Origin: Dimorphilus gyrociliatus
Lineage: Eukaryota; Annelida; Polychaeta; Dinophilidae
NCBI GenBank assembly: GCA_904063045.1
Contig: CAJFCJ010000002.1
Coordinates: 1,235,985-1,260,674, forward strand
Reading direction: 5' to 3'
DNA: 24,690 nucleotides
Of the stretch, positions 1 to 10,675 are shown piece by piece. A program made the translations under genes and the position numbers. The first letter of the stretch is position 1. Each line of letters opens with the position of its first letter. Below the pieces are notes generated by a model. The model did no database searches, was not told the DNA's origin, and saw nothing but the letters and a program-made list of their open reading frames with translations.

Positions 1-891
1 TATATATCTATATATATATTTATATTTCAACGTTGACAGCAATAATTGCAGACAACGGATACGGAAATCTGCTAAAAAGACAGAAAAAGAGAAAGTCAAG
101 CCGTTACCGCCATCTATCGGATTAATCGCGAATAAAAAGGTGGCGCTACAAGTTACGCTAATTTCTTTCTTTATGTCTATTTAAATAAAGAAAACACCGC
201 ATTACTCTCATTCTCTTTTATGAACAATTTTATTGAACAGTTTGAATAAGGATGTTTTAGTAAGTCCTCAAAACAAGCAGCTTTAGAATACTTGTTCAAT
301 CAGTTTATTTGTAAAAAGCAACAGCAATGACACACGCTAAATAATACAACAATTCATTTAAGTATATAGAGAGCACACATGACAACACTTTCATTGTAGC
401 ATTTTTTAAAAACTATATCTCTTACACATACAATTGTTTTTTTTTCATGATAGAGATTCACGCACAGCACCTCGAGCACAACAATCAATGTATTTTTATG
501 TCATTCGTCTTTACTTTTCTGTTTTTTTTTAACTGGAAAGAATTTCATTCAATAGATAACGGAACACATGAAATATATACGTCATGTATAAGTCTTTCAA
601 TTCAGGGCGACATGTATATAATTACGTTCTTCGAAGCTAGAATAGCATAGTTTAATAATACGAGCTCGCACGGAGGTAGTGAATACTTGTAAAAAAAAAA
701 AAGAAAAAAAAATAATAAAAAACAAAAAAACAAAAAAACGAAAAAAAAAGGACAAAAAAGCTTGCAAGATGGCTGTGTGTACTTTATAAAACGGGAATAC
801 TATATTTAGAATCGACGTGTGACCGAGAATGGACAACAACAAAAAACTTTTTTTTTTAATAGAAAAAGAAAACAATACTCATCAAAAATAA

Positions 892-940
892 AATTAATTA
901 ATTAATTAATTAATTATATTAATAAATAAATAAATAAATT
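892..940. repeat. Tetranucleotide repeats (TTAA)n then (AATA)n
   Basis: About six TTAA units, then five AATA units. Confidence 0.8.
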
Positions 941-1080
941 AGCTAAATTATAATAAATTAAAATCTTTGGGAAAAAAAATGAGCACAAAATAGTTCTTTT
1001 TTTTTCTTGTTAGGACAAAGAGCTTAAGAATAACAAAGTACATACCGTATAAACAAGAATATACACATCCATACACACGC

Positions 1081-1106
1081 ACATCTATATGTGTATGCAT
1101 AGATGT
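1081..1106. repeat. Small hairpin ACATCTAT / ATAGATGT
   Basis: Perfect 8-bp arms around a 10-nt loop beside a TA microsatellite. Confidence 0.5.
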
Positions 1107-1137
1107 ATATATTTAGTACATGTATATTGTTTCAATA

Positions 1138-1138
<1 letters not shown>

Positions 1139-1175
<37 letters not shown>

Positions 1176-1178
1176 GGA

Positions 1179-1210
<32 letters not shown>

Positions 1211-1212
1211 CA
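1139..1212. repeat. (TA)n microsatellite
   Basis: Near-perfect TA run, interrupted by GTATATAGG and GTATA. Confidence 0.9.
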
Positions 1213-1688
1213 TAAATACACATAAATACACTTGTTAAAATGTACATTATATTTATATATAGACAGATGATGGGAGAGACTAGTTGATTTACGTAATATT
1301 CATACGGTATAACAATTCGTTGACTAGACCGTTTTCTCATGTACATAGGAAAAAGTCGTATATAATACGTAAGCATTTTAGAGACGCGAAGGGTTAGCGT
1401 GGCCGGCAGTTTTTACTCATAAATAATTTATAAACGAAGCAATGTAGACGCTAAAGTCATAACGACTTAAGGGGCGGAAAGATAGACCGTTTTTGCGCGT
1501 TGAACGTCGTCAATCGCTTCCGGGCGGGCGCACAAAGGAACGTCTAAGAGAAGACGGTACCAGACTAAAAGTAAATAACAATCAAAGTTTGCGCAGCCGA
1601 AGCGTCCGATTGTCATTGACGTTTCGCATGATTGAGCACGTACAAACTTGAAATAAACTTTCTTTGTTTGCTCACAATTTCTGGCAAG

Positions 1689-1694
1689 TTTATT
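1689..1694 (-). terminator. Candidate poly(A) signal for the zinc-finger gene
   Basis: TTTATT on the plus strand is AATAAA on the minus strand. It is the nearest canonical signal I found downstream of the stop at 2308. Using it would put the large TA microsatellite inside a 3' UTR of about 0.6 kb. Noncanonical signals nearer the stop are possible. Confidence 0.3.
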
Positions 1695-2054
1695 TTCTCA
1701 GGCGTGTCAACTTTTGGCAAGTGATAAACGAGTTTTTTAGCGTTTTTTTGTTTTTAAAATAGAAAAATACAAATAAAAAACCCCCCTCTTTTCAAAACAT
1801 ATGCATTGCACGGGGGCTAGCTGTATTTCTGTTTTGGCTTCAAGCTAAATAAACATTTGCCGAGATGAAATATCTCCTGACCTATATATTTTCGATCCCT
1901 CTCCTTTTTTTCTCTTTCCTTTTCTTCAAAACAACGCCGCCGGCTTTAAACGGATTAAATGACGCTACCCGTTCGCGCCTCGGGCGTATATTTTTTTTCC
2001 CGAATATTTTAGCTAACCGCGAGACAAACGAAAAAAAGCACTCACTTTTATACA

Positions 2055-2058
<4 letters not shown>

Positions 2059-2126
<68 letters not shown>

Positions 2127-2246
2127 TATATACATAAATATATATACATATCAACATACATGCATGTATATATATATACTGTATATATATATATATATAT
2201 AGATATATATATATATATAGATATATATATATGTAGATGTATATAC
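2059..2246. repeat. (TA)n microsatellite, longest in the window
   Basis: About 33 uninterrupted TA units at 2059-2124, then degenerate TA/TATAC units to 2246. It lies just beyond the zinc-finger stop codon. Confidence 0.9.
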
Positions 2247-2307
2247 ATACAATTGTTTTTCGTTATAAGGCATTTATCACACAATGGAAGCTAGAATTTG
2301 TTACGTT

Positions 2308-5300
2308 TTATGTTGATTCGCTTTTGGGCGTTAAGTTGAAGGTGACGTCGCTTGATGACGTAATTGGTTGCGTAACCGGTAGGTAGATAAGCGCCGGTAG
2401 GAACGTGTCATCCGACGTCATCGCTTCGGCCTTAAACGGCTGCATGACGTAATTGTTTTCAGTTAGTGCCTTCGAAGCATGGGCCTTGTGTTCCGACCCT
2501 GCAAAAAAATACTTTTTCATAAAGGCCTTTTTATTAATATGATTATTTTGAAATTAATTATATATTTTATATATTGAATGTTAATAAAACTTACTTATGT
2601 GCTGTTGGCATAGGGCTCTAGTTGGGAACTTTTGCGAACAGTGCACGCATCGGAACTTTTTCTTTTTCATGGACTTGGACGAAATCTGCGAGGAGGCTTC
2701 TTCACTCTCCGAACGCCAATCGTCAGCCTCAACCTTAGCCTTTTTAGGTGGGCCTGCATCTTCGTCATTTGAATCACCAACCGATTCACTTTTATTTTGT
2801 GAATGGTCTCGTAGAACATGCATCTGCAGCGCCCCCTGGCTAGTAAAGACGTGACCACACATTTGACACTTTCGCATCATGGCATCGCTTTGTACGAAGG
2901 CAGGAAGAGACAGCTTATTATCCGACATCAAGTTGAGCGGAAGTGATGTAGCTAAAGAGGACGGCGGCGGTTGAATATCGGGTTGGGAGGAACCCACACC
3001 CCCTTTTTCCTTTTTAATCATATATGATACGTACTCCTCAATAGTTATGCCATGCTTATTCTGCATATGCGTACGAAGAAAGTATTTATTACAAACTTCT
3101 TTCTGGCATAATTCGCACATGACTCTTTGCGAGTGTAGAGGCTCCTTCCATTTCCATTGATTATTCTCTCCACCGTTTAGAATTGATAAGGGATCGAAAG
3201 GCGACATACACATCTCCTGTGACAGTAAACCTGGAGGTGTTGCCGCTGCTGATGCGGAGAGATGTGACAGAGCCGAAATATTCGCTAAATTCGGTACGTT
3301 CAGAGGAGATGATTGTCGAGATGTTGCTGACGATGAGGGGGGTTGTGACGGAGGAGGAGAATTTTTGTTTCTTGTAAATTCATCTTTCTTTTCTCCTATT
3401 CCATGTATCTTGAGCTTATGTGTTTTTAGGAAGTATTTAGAACAAAATTCCTTCTTACATATTTCGCAATAAGCTTCCGGGTCTATACCCATTTTCAAAA
3501 GTTCGTCATCACCAGGTTTTGGTAGGTTTGCACCGGCTTCTTCTTTTTGAACATCAACTGCCTGTTCGATGTTGTTATTATTATTCTTTTGCGGATTAGT
3601 AATTAAAGTTGGCGTAGTTGATTCATCCTTCTTTGGAGATGGACTATCTGAAGGCGTTTCGACGCCGTGTACCTTGAGCTTATGAGTCCGTAAAAAGTAC
3701 TTGTTACAAACGTCTTTATTACATATGTCGCAGATGACTCGTTCCGCATTTCTCGCGGCTATCATATTTCCAAGCATAGTGTTTGCTAAATGCGTCGGCT
3801 GTTGTTGGTCGGTCAATTCGTCTTCCTTTTTTTCGGACGGTTTGATTCCGTGTACGTTGATTAAATGAACTTTAAGATTATACTTATTGGAAAATTCCTT
3901 TTTGCAATATTCACAATAATCATCGGTGGCATTTGTCAGAGGTGGAGTAACTGATGATGCAGTAGAGACGGCCGATGATGATGACGCTGCTGTTGTCGTG
4001 GCTGTAGTAGTTGTTGTTATTGTCGATGTTTTCTTTTCACCCAATTCCATTTCACCATTCATCCCGTTCAATTGCTGCGCCGCTTGCATGAATGAGTGAA
4101 GCATTTCTGGTGAAGGAGCGTCGAAATGATTACCACTTCGATTTCCGACTAGGTCGTCGACGTAAATACCGTGCTTGTTGGCTTTGTGAATTTTCAAGAA
4201 ATACTTGTTGCAGAACTCTTTTCGGCATATTTCGCAATAAGCATCGGCGTTTAGAACGCCCATTGACCGAAGAGCGTCATTGGGTATGGAAGGTTTTGGC
4301 GTGCTAACTGTACTGGTCGAAGCCGTGGAAAACTTGAAATCGGTTGACAACTGCGGCGGAATTCCTGAGAGAGACGGTAGACCCGTTTGTGTTTGAAAGG
4401 GTAAGGGTTGACCGGGTAAAAGGGCAACCGGAGACGCAAATGGATTAATGAACATCAAGTTTGGACTGAGTCCTGGCGGAAACGACTGGCCGGAGGGGGG
4501 TGGATTGAGTCCATTGGAAGGCGGAATTAGTGAAGTTGGAACGTTGGAATTTTTCGGAGACGCATTCGTCGTTACTGATCTCGACCTTTTATGGTAAGAA
4601 GGTGGCGTTTCCGGTATGATACCGTGAACGTCTTGCTTGTGCTTCCTCAAGTAATACTTATTGCAAAAGTGCTTTTGACAGATATCGCAGTAGTCTTCCA
4701 TATCTTTCGGCACGCTTTTCGGCTCATCTTTTGGACTGGGGGGTGTAGTTGGCGGTGGAAGTCCCACTAAGCTGGGGGCAGGCGGTGGCAAAGGAGGCAA
4801 ATTGGAGATCGGTTCCGGTTCTGGACTAGGTTTCTCCGACACTTCAGAAGGCGCTGCAGGTGGAGAAGTTTCGATACTATCCAGTATACCGTGTCTTGTT
4901 GCCAAATGAGTCTTTAGGAAGTATTTATTACAAAATTCTCTACGACACCGTTCACAATAAGCCTCCTTATTGAAAATCTTTCCTTCTGTAACTTCTTGAC
5001 CTTCTTCTGGAGGTACAGTATCCTCTATTTCTTCATCTCCTTCAGCAGTTGTTGTTGTTTCCTCCTCAATAGATTCAACCATATCGAAGGCCTGTTGGTT
5101 AATTTCGCTTCCCAACTGATGGTACTTTGTTGGAAAGGAGGACGCAAGTTGTTGTTGCTGTGTTGCTTGTGGTTTTTCATTGTCTGCTATTTCATCAGGG
5201 TCGCTAAGACTATGCGATACTGGTCGTTGCCTCTGAAGTTCATGTTGACTCCGAACATGATCATTCAGGATAGTTTGACTATCGAAAATACTTTCGCACA

Positions 5301-5511
5301 GCTGGCAGGCGAAAGACGATACGGATATGGGGGCGGCGTCGGCGGCGGTGGCGGCAGCAGCAGCAGCAGCAGCGGCGGCGTTGTTCCTCTCTTCCTCTAA
5401 TTTCACAGCGTTCTCTGAAACTCTGGAAGGCTTCGATTGTTTTCGTTTTCGAGACGACTTGGCAAAGTCCAAATTGGGTAATCCCCACTCCTGATGCGCA
5501 ACTTGCGTCAT
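2308..5511 (-). CDS. Multi-C2H2 zinc-finger protein, 1035 aa, two coding exons (5511-2595 and 2498-2308)
   Basis: Probable nuclear DNA- or chromatin-binding factor. Translation gives ten C2H2 fingers with C-x2-C-x12-H-x4-H spacing. First cysteine and last histidine are at about residues 69-90, 186-207, 275-296, 426-447, 533-554, 594-615, 682-703, 799-820, 882-903 and 955-976. Fingers 2-8 share one special form: YCxxC, then FCNKYFLKTH or close variants, ending HGI or HGV. They are separated by 65-130 residue linkers rich in Pro, Ser and Thr, so this is not a tandem TGEKP array. Other features: basic KRKQSK near residue 22, an Ala run at 45-60, acidic 146-170, a Thr run near 500, and a hydrophobic FLPALIYLPV stretch near residue 1004. 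ATG 5511 is chosen because a 3' splice site lies 22 nt upstream. Joining the exons completes finger 10. The finger type reminds me of arthropod Row-like proteins, but this is memory and unverified. Confidence 0.92.
2499..2594 (-). other. 96-nt intron splitting finger 10 of the zinc-finger gene
   Basis: On the minus strand the donor is CATAA|GTAAGT (intron starts at 2594) and the acceptor is TTTTTTTGCAG|GGTCGG (exon resumes at 2498). The junction is phase 1: A plus GG gives Arg 973. The splice puts HI next to RSEH, supplying the second zinc-binding histidine of the last finger. Unspliced, the frame ends after a few codons as HISKFY-stop, so finger 10 would be incomplete. The restored C2H2 spacing is strong evidence that the intron is real. 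Confidence 0.9.
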
Positions 5512-5533
5512 AATTTTTTCGTTGTAATGAAAC
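5512..5533 (-). other. End of spliced 5' UTR of the zinc-finger gene, with 3' splice site at 5534-5546
   Basis: The minus strand reads TTTTTCTTACAG|GTTTCATTAC, a good polypyrimidine tract and acceptor, and the exon starts at 5533. The main start codon ATG is at 5511-5509. The 22 intervening bases are 5' UTR unless an upstream exon supplies an in-frame start, which would need an upstream coding length of 3n+2. Confidence 0.75.
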
Positions 5534-6203
5534 CTGTAAGAAAAATCGACAAAGCGTGAACTTTCAACTCGACATAAATGCACTATATCACTCGTTTATG
5601 TGTAATGCTAGAAAAGAACTGCACGAGAGAATAAAGCACGAAGTTTACACAGTGAAAATCTGAAAAATAAACATAAAACTGGACAGACTAACAAAAGTAA
5701 GCGTCAGACTAGTGGTGATTTACATAAGCGTCACAAGTTTCTCTTTACCCGATTTATTATTTGTTAGAAAGTCATTAAAAAAATTTTTTTTTTTATTTTT
5801 TTTTTTTTGTTTAAAAAAAAATCAGAGAACATCATATCGGATCATGCATTGATCTCTTCTTCACACAATTTTTCAACTGGCATTTAGAAAAGCTACAATG
5901 GGCCTTATTGCTATTTACAATCGGTTCAATGCAATCTATTCACGCCATTCAAATGAAAATTTTTTCAAGCTCTCCGCCACAGTCAGCATTAAACTTCTAG
6001 TATTGTGTCGGCTATTTTTAATAAGCCATAGAAGCTTGTCAACAAATCTATAAACGAAGCGGGCACGGCTCAAATGCGCGTTTTAACTTGTTTTTATAAT
6101 TCAATTCATCTTTCGAAATCTAACCCGCCGCAACTTATACATAAATCAATCGATAAAAAACGTGTATGATTACACGGAACGTTCATGTTCCATATGATAA
6201 TTC

Positions 6204-6219
6204 TCACAATCGATTGTGA
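6204..6219. repeat. 16-bp perfect palindrome TCACAATCGATTGTGA
   Basis: The two halves are exact reverse complements around a central ATCGAT. Likely a dimer-binding site or chance. Confidence 0.6.
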
Positions 6220-7613
6220 ACTTGTCACCAAGCGCTGATCGAACTCATCGATTTTTAAAATTCTCTCCCTTTCTTTTATTTTGAATTGTCGATCGTATTT
6301 GTTCATTTCCATATAACGTCAAATATATATATGTGTATAGACTATATCTGTCTATGAATATAGATACATTCTAATAACTCGAAAATCTTAACTTTAAGAT
6401 TAAATAGACGTTGTTAATTTTCTTCAAGTTACATATGTACAAAATACATTGACATAAAGATATTAACATGATTATAACATAATCTGACATCTGATAACGT
6501 CCGATTTAATACGGTTTTAACAAAAAGGAAAATGATTAGGAATGTTATACGTCGGGGTAAGATGTAAAGAATCCCACCTGTTGACACTAATTGCCTCGCA
6601 CCTGTTCATGTAATCTACGCAATCTCTTAAAGGGCGGTGATTTTTCAAAAAGAAAAAAAAAAAAGAAAAATCTATTCTAGCGAAGCCGCTGTCTAAATAC
6701 AATATAATGACTAATCTACTCAATTCAATTAAAATTCTTACTATCCTTAAGAAATATTTACATGTACAGAATTGAAAAATACCTATATTCTGTCTAAGCA
6801 GAGTAATTCCAGACTAATCTATAATATTTATCTATCTTTTAAATTATAGCATATTACATGCATATAGTCAAATGTTTTAATACAATTACGGACATAAATT
6901 AACAAATAATTTGAGTTTTTTCATGAATATTCAATAGCTTTATTTGTATAGATGAGTCCACTGTATATTTATGTATTTATCTCACTGATTGTATAAATAT
7001 TATTGGTCGTCTTTGAAAAACTTGAAATAATTAGGTCACAGTTTGTACATACCTATAACAAAAGAGTTTATATAAAAAATATACACTGTATATCGGTCAG
7101 TGGTTGACCAATGAGTAGGCCTGATATTTATACTGCACCAAGATATACAACTTCATAAGACGTATAGAAGTGGAAAAAAATAGAAAATTGTACTTGGTTG
7201 CATATTCCTTTATCCTCAGCCAAACGTCTTATTTAAAACTAAAGGCTGTTTCTTGAGTACTCCTTAATTTACATTTGTTTCTATAGGCTGTCTTATAGTT
7301 ACAACTGCGCTTCATAAATAAATATTCTATCCACATATAAAGACACAAATATATACAATTGAATAACAAGTAAAAGATAATTTTATGATACCTTATTACA
7401 TTTCTTTGATGATGGATAGATTCAAAAAGATTATTCTTAGCAGTTTCAAAATATTCTTATAAAAATGAATTACAGAGAAAGAGTTGAAATTTACCTATGA
7501 AAAGTTTAAGGTGCGTATCTATGCGGATCGAAGTTGACTATTAAAGTCGCCAGCACAATAAAAGCGACCAGATAAAGATTAATACGGATTTAAATTCAAC
7601 CGGATTGAATAAA

Positions 7614-7635
7614 TCACGTGACAATTATCACGTGA
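7614..7635. promoter_or_regulatory. Paired E-boxes TCACGTGA (7614-7621 and 7628-7635)
   Basis: Two identical 8-bp palindromes, 14 bp start to start, separated by CAATTA. TCACGTGA is the preferred site of USF/MITF/TFEB-type bHLH-zip factors. Confidence 0.5.
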
Positions 7636-7944
7636 TAAATTCGAATAAAAAGTCTTAAATCTTTTTCATTCGAAAAGCGATATATTTCTTATAGTTCTGA
7701 CATTCCAAAGCTGTTTTTCAAATCAAAAACGTGACATATAAATTGTTGGATTGTTATTGCACTTTAAAAAATGCCCGATAATACACGTTTTTTAACGTAG
7801 TTAAGAATTCTTTCGGCCTATTAGCGAAAGGCGATCGAAACGTTGATAGTTATCTTTCCGCTATAATTGCATTATTAGAGAATGCAATAAAAAATGTGTC
7901 GTTTGCTTATGTACTATAAATGTGACAAATATATAAAAGTTTTT

Positions 7945-7947
<3 letters not shown>

Positions 7948-7979
<32 letters not shown>
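7948..7979. repeat. (TA)n microsatellite
   Basis: About 15 TA units. Confidence 0.85.
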
Positions 7980-7981
<2 letters not shown>

Positions 7982-8787
7982 GGTAAAGTATATATAGAAT
8001 TATATTTATATTTATATTCATATTTATAGAACATAAACTGCAAGTCTGAAAGGAGGCAAAAAACCCAATAAACTGCCCTCCTACTACGACAGAAAATTCA
8101 CATTAAAAGGATCAAATTTAATCAGATTTCAAATTGAATTCCGTAAATTACGCTTATTGAGGCGGAAGGAAATGAAATTTAGGGCGAGTACTAAATTGGA
8201 TTTGACTAGCCGCTTTTGTTGTCAACTGACAGCTGCATATTTCAATAGACGCCATTTTTAAACGCTTTTATATGCAATTTTAATAGGCATCTGTTGCTGA
8301 GTTGAGTGAGTGAAATACACACATAAACGATACCAGTATTCAAATCTTTTATCAAAGAGTACAAGTAGATCACTCAAAATTGAAAATAAAAGAAAAAATT
8401 GCCCTATAGTAATCTTCAATGCATAGTTAACTCGTAAATACCCGCGCCACGCGACGCCGGTCAGTCGGACAGTGAAAAAGACGTTCGGAGTGTGGCGCCC
8501 TCTTCAACGATATAAGAGTTAAGCGGCCAAAAACGAAACGAACACGTTTTTACAAAAGGAAAAGCTAAAAATAGATTTGAGAGGAAAAAGGAAAAACGAA
8601 AACACATTACCGAGAAATATTTAAACTTGTTGAATTTATTAAAATCATGCAGTTGAAAGAATAATACATATATAGTAATCTTTCCGAATATAGAAACGAT
8701 AGAACACTTAACGAATTCCTGGAAAAACGACAAGAAATACAAACCGCTAACTTTTTTAATACAACGTTTAGAAGAACAACTTAAAAC

Positions 8788-8916
8788 ATGACTAGTAAAA
8801 ATGAGTCGTCAACTGGTCGTCGTAAGTCCGACAATAGAAAACGTTGTATCCATGCAGTTCGAAATGAAAATGATGCTGAGAGTGTCTCTTTGAAACTAGC
8901 GGCCAATCATAACTGA
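8788..8916 (+). CDS. 42-codon ORF; possible alternative first coding exon of CAAP1
   Basis: ATG 8788 (context AAAACATGAC) opens MTSKNESSTGRRKSDNRKR and runs to TGA 8914. A donor-like CGTC|GTAAGT at 8822 cuts it after 11 codons plus one base. Splicing that to the CAAP1 exon at 10997 keeps frame (C plus CC, then ATG), extending the CAAP1 N-terminus by a basic, Ser-rich piece of the same character. Frame agreement alone has a one-in-three chance. It may equally be a chance ORF. Confidence 0.22.
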   Translation: MTSKNESSTGRRKSDNRKRCIHAVRNENDAESVSLKLAANHN

Positions 8917-8990
8917 GATATGCGTCTAAAATTGCAACGTCAACCAATCAGAGATCGCTTTACGGTCACGTGATCGACGCCATAGTCATA
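8900..8990. promoter_or_regulatory. Promoter-like island with two CCAAT boxes and an E-box
   Basis: CCAATCA at 8903, CCAATCAG at 8944, TCACGTGA at 8966 and GACGCCAT at about 8976 are packed in 90 bp of GC-richer DNA. CCAAT with TCACGTGA is a typical NF-Y plus bHLH-zip promoter pairing. No clear transcript is seen on either side. Confidence 0.4.
8966..8973. promoter_or_regulatory. E-box TCACGTGA
   Basis: Lies 15 bp after a CCAATCAG box. Confidence 0.5.
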
Positions 8991-9648
8991 GTTGTCTGTT
9001 TGCTTTGTTAGACATCAGTCTGAATCCATCATTATCTATTATTATTATTATTTCATTAATTTTTATTACTATACGTTTTGTTTGCTGCTTTATATTATAT
9101 ATGTATGTGTTTATAGCAAGGGTCGTAGACTCGAAGGATGTGCTATTGACAAAGTTTTACGCTTGTTGACATTCGAATTGTTTACAAAGTCTAAACTAAA
9201 TTTTCTACAGCGATAACATTAAAAAAATAAAAAAAGTTTGCTTTTTGATAAAGAAACACACGGACGAAGGCTCTAGACTAGTACAATAGATTACCGCGCG
9301 AGCGCGCAGCATTTTAAAAATTTAAAACATGCTTATAATTTACATAGAAAAATATGAGAAGAACAAAGGCGGAACCGACATGTGACACTTGAATAAATTA
9401 TGAGCTCAAAATGGACTTTTGTTGACAATGAGTCATTTCTAATGAAATAAAAGCTTGAAATTATTAAGGCAGATGGTGCTGTTTTGGTTGCCAAGTGAAA
9501 TGATAAGGTTGCTATGTACTTTCGACTAGCGTGTGAAACTAGCCAACACGTGCACGTATAGTCTCATACACATATGTATATGTAAAAAAATAAGTGGAAT
9601 TATTTCTTAACCATACGCACGCATAGTTTTATTTAAAGACGCGCAGTA

Positions 9649-9790
9649 CTATATATATATATATATATATAGATATAGATATATGTTTGTTTATTTCTCC
9701 AAATTATATTCTCTTTCACAAGTGTATTTTTATTCACTCATGCATACGTGCGCACACACAAATATATATATATATATATATTTATATAAT
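9649..9790. repeat. Two (TA)n microsatellites
   Basis: TA runs at about 9649-9684 and 9761-9787 separated by ordinary sequence. Confidence 0.8.
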
Positions 9791-10056
9791 TTTTTATATG
9801 ATGGGTGATACTTATATTTAGCCTTATATTTAGAACACAACAGTTATTACAAATACAATACGCCAATAGAGTTTGGTATAATTTTCTTTTTAATTCGTCA
9901 CTTCACATAATACTCGTACATATCTTTAAGTAGTTTTCGCCCTAAAACATAAACCGGTCGTGTGATACGAGAGCCTCTATACTAAAATCGATACTCAACT
10001 GCCAACCATCGCCGTCAAAATTGCACAAAGCAATTGAATTTTGCACCACTGATCTT

Positions 10057-10070
10057 GTTTCTATGGTAAC
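10057..10070. promoter_or_regulatory. X-box (RFX-type) GTTTCTATGGTAAC
   Basis: Full match to GTNNYY-AT-RRNAAC, the RFX-factor consensus. About 570 bp from the inferred minus-strand first exon. Confidence 0.6.
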
Positions 10071-10641
10071 GAGCAATTTACAGACCTCAATTTGCAGCTA
10101 AAAACAGGAATCCATCAAACTGCATCATACTTCAGTGAAATTTTAGAACGTTTCCATTTGTAAACTAAACGTGTGCACGCAGTTTCTTTTTCTATAAACA
10201 ACTCGACCGCGCATTTCTTTCTGCTATCTATCAAAAAAATCTCTGTATACTTCTTTTTTTTTTTCGGAAAAATAACGCGCCGCCTTTTTTTCGCGCCCAA
10301 AAATTTTCTTCGTCCTATTCAAATGCGACAAAGACGCCGGTAAACAATAATCAAAAGGAGAAAACTTCGCACCAGTCGATCGATACTCTAGAGCAAACAC
10401 TTGCCACAAAAAGACACATTTTATGCCAGTCCACGCTTCAATTTGACAAAATGAAATTTCAACATTGACAATTCTATATAAATCTCTATCACGCTTGTTC
10501 GATACTTTTTTTTTCATAACAGTTATCGTTTCAGTGAAATTCTAATGCTTCAAGCAACTTATTTAATATAGGCGTATACTTTCTGATTTTATCCTTACCA
10601 TTATAGCCTTAGGTAACTTCTAAATGTCGCTAATTGCTCAC

Positions 10642-10675
10642 CTATCTTTTGTCTTGCTTTGTCCGTACGCGCCAT
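10642..10675 (-). CDS. Candidate upstream ORF (5' part) in the zinc-finger transcript
   Basis: ATG at 10675-10673 opens MARTDKARQKI and reaches the GTGAGC donor in phase 1. If this exon is spliced directly to 5533, the ORF continues GFITTKKL and stops at TGA 5510-5508. That is 19 residues in total, and the stop overlaps the main start as ATGA. This is typical of a translation-controlling uORF with possible reinitiation. It depends on the direct 10642-5533 splice, which is inferred only. Confidence 0.35.

Larger units (their letters stand above)
1..2307. other. Gene-less, repeat-rich flank downstream of the zinc-finger gene
   Basis: It holds TA microsatellites, an A-rich tract near 690-760, tetranucleotide TTAA/AATA runs at 892-940, a small hairpin at 1081-1106 and a GC-richer patch at about 1380-1640. 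Open frames here are low-complexity (Ile-Tyr runs or poly-Phe) with no splice logic. Part is probably the zinc-finger 3' UTR. Plus-strand AATAAA at about 1651 and 1846 could end a gene arriving from the left, but no exon of one is visible. Confidence 0.7.
5534..10641 (-). other. Inferred 5.1-kb first intron of the zinc-finger gene
   Basis: No convincing coding exon on either strand. It contains TA repeats at about 7948 and 9649-9787, a T/A tract at 5777-5822, a 16-bp palindrome at 6204, three TCACGTGA E-boxes, two CCAAT boxes at 8903 and 8944, one X-box at 10057 and a short plus-strand ORF at 8788. It is intronic only if the first exon at 10642 is right. Confidence 0.45.

Noticed and set aside
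1113-1376. 87-residue minus ORF with Ile-Tyr runs
   Set aside because: It is translation of the TA microsatellite; no splice sites or protein character.
1865-2284. Two ORFs (plus 86 aa, minus 78 aa) ending in long Ile-Tyr runs
   Set aside because: Both are products of the (TA)n repeat at 2059-2246.
4996-5400. 134-residue plus-strand ORF opposite the zinc-finger exon
   Set aside because: Antisense shadow of the coding exon; Gly/Ser tail comes from the Ala-codon repeat.
5279-5488. 69-residue minus ORF with a poly-Cys/Arg run
   Set aside because: Out-of-frame reading of the GCN repeat in the zinc-finger exon.
8461-8742. 93-residue minus ORF rich in Phe
   Set aside because: Phe/Ser richness reflects A-rich plus-strand DNA; no domain or splice evidence.
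10224-10517. 97-residue minus ORF, Lys-rich
   Set aside because: No recognised family, no convincing splice sites, and composition of AT-rich noncoding DNA.
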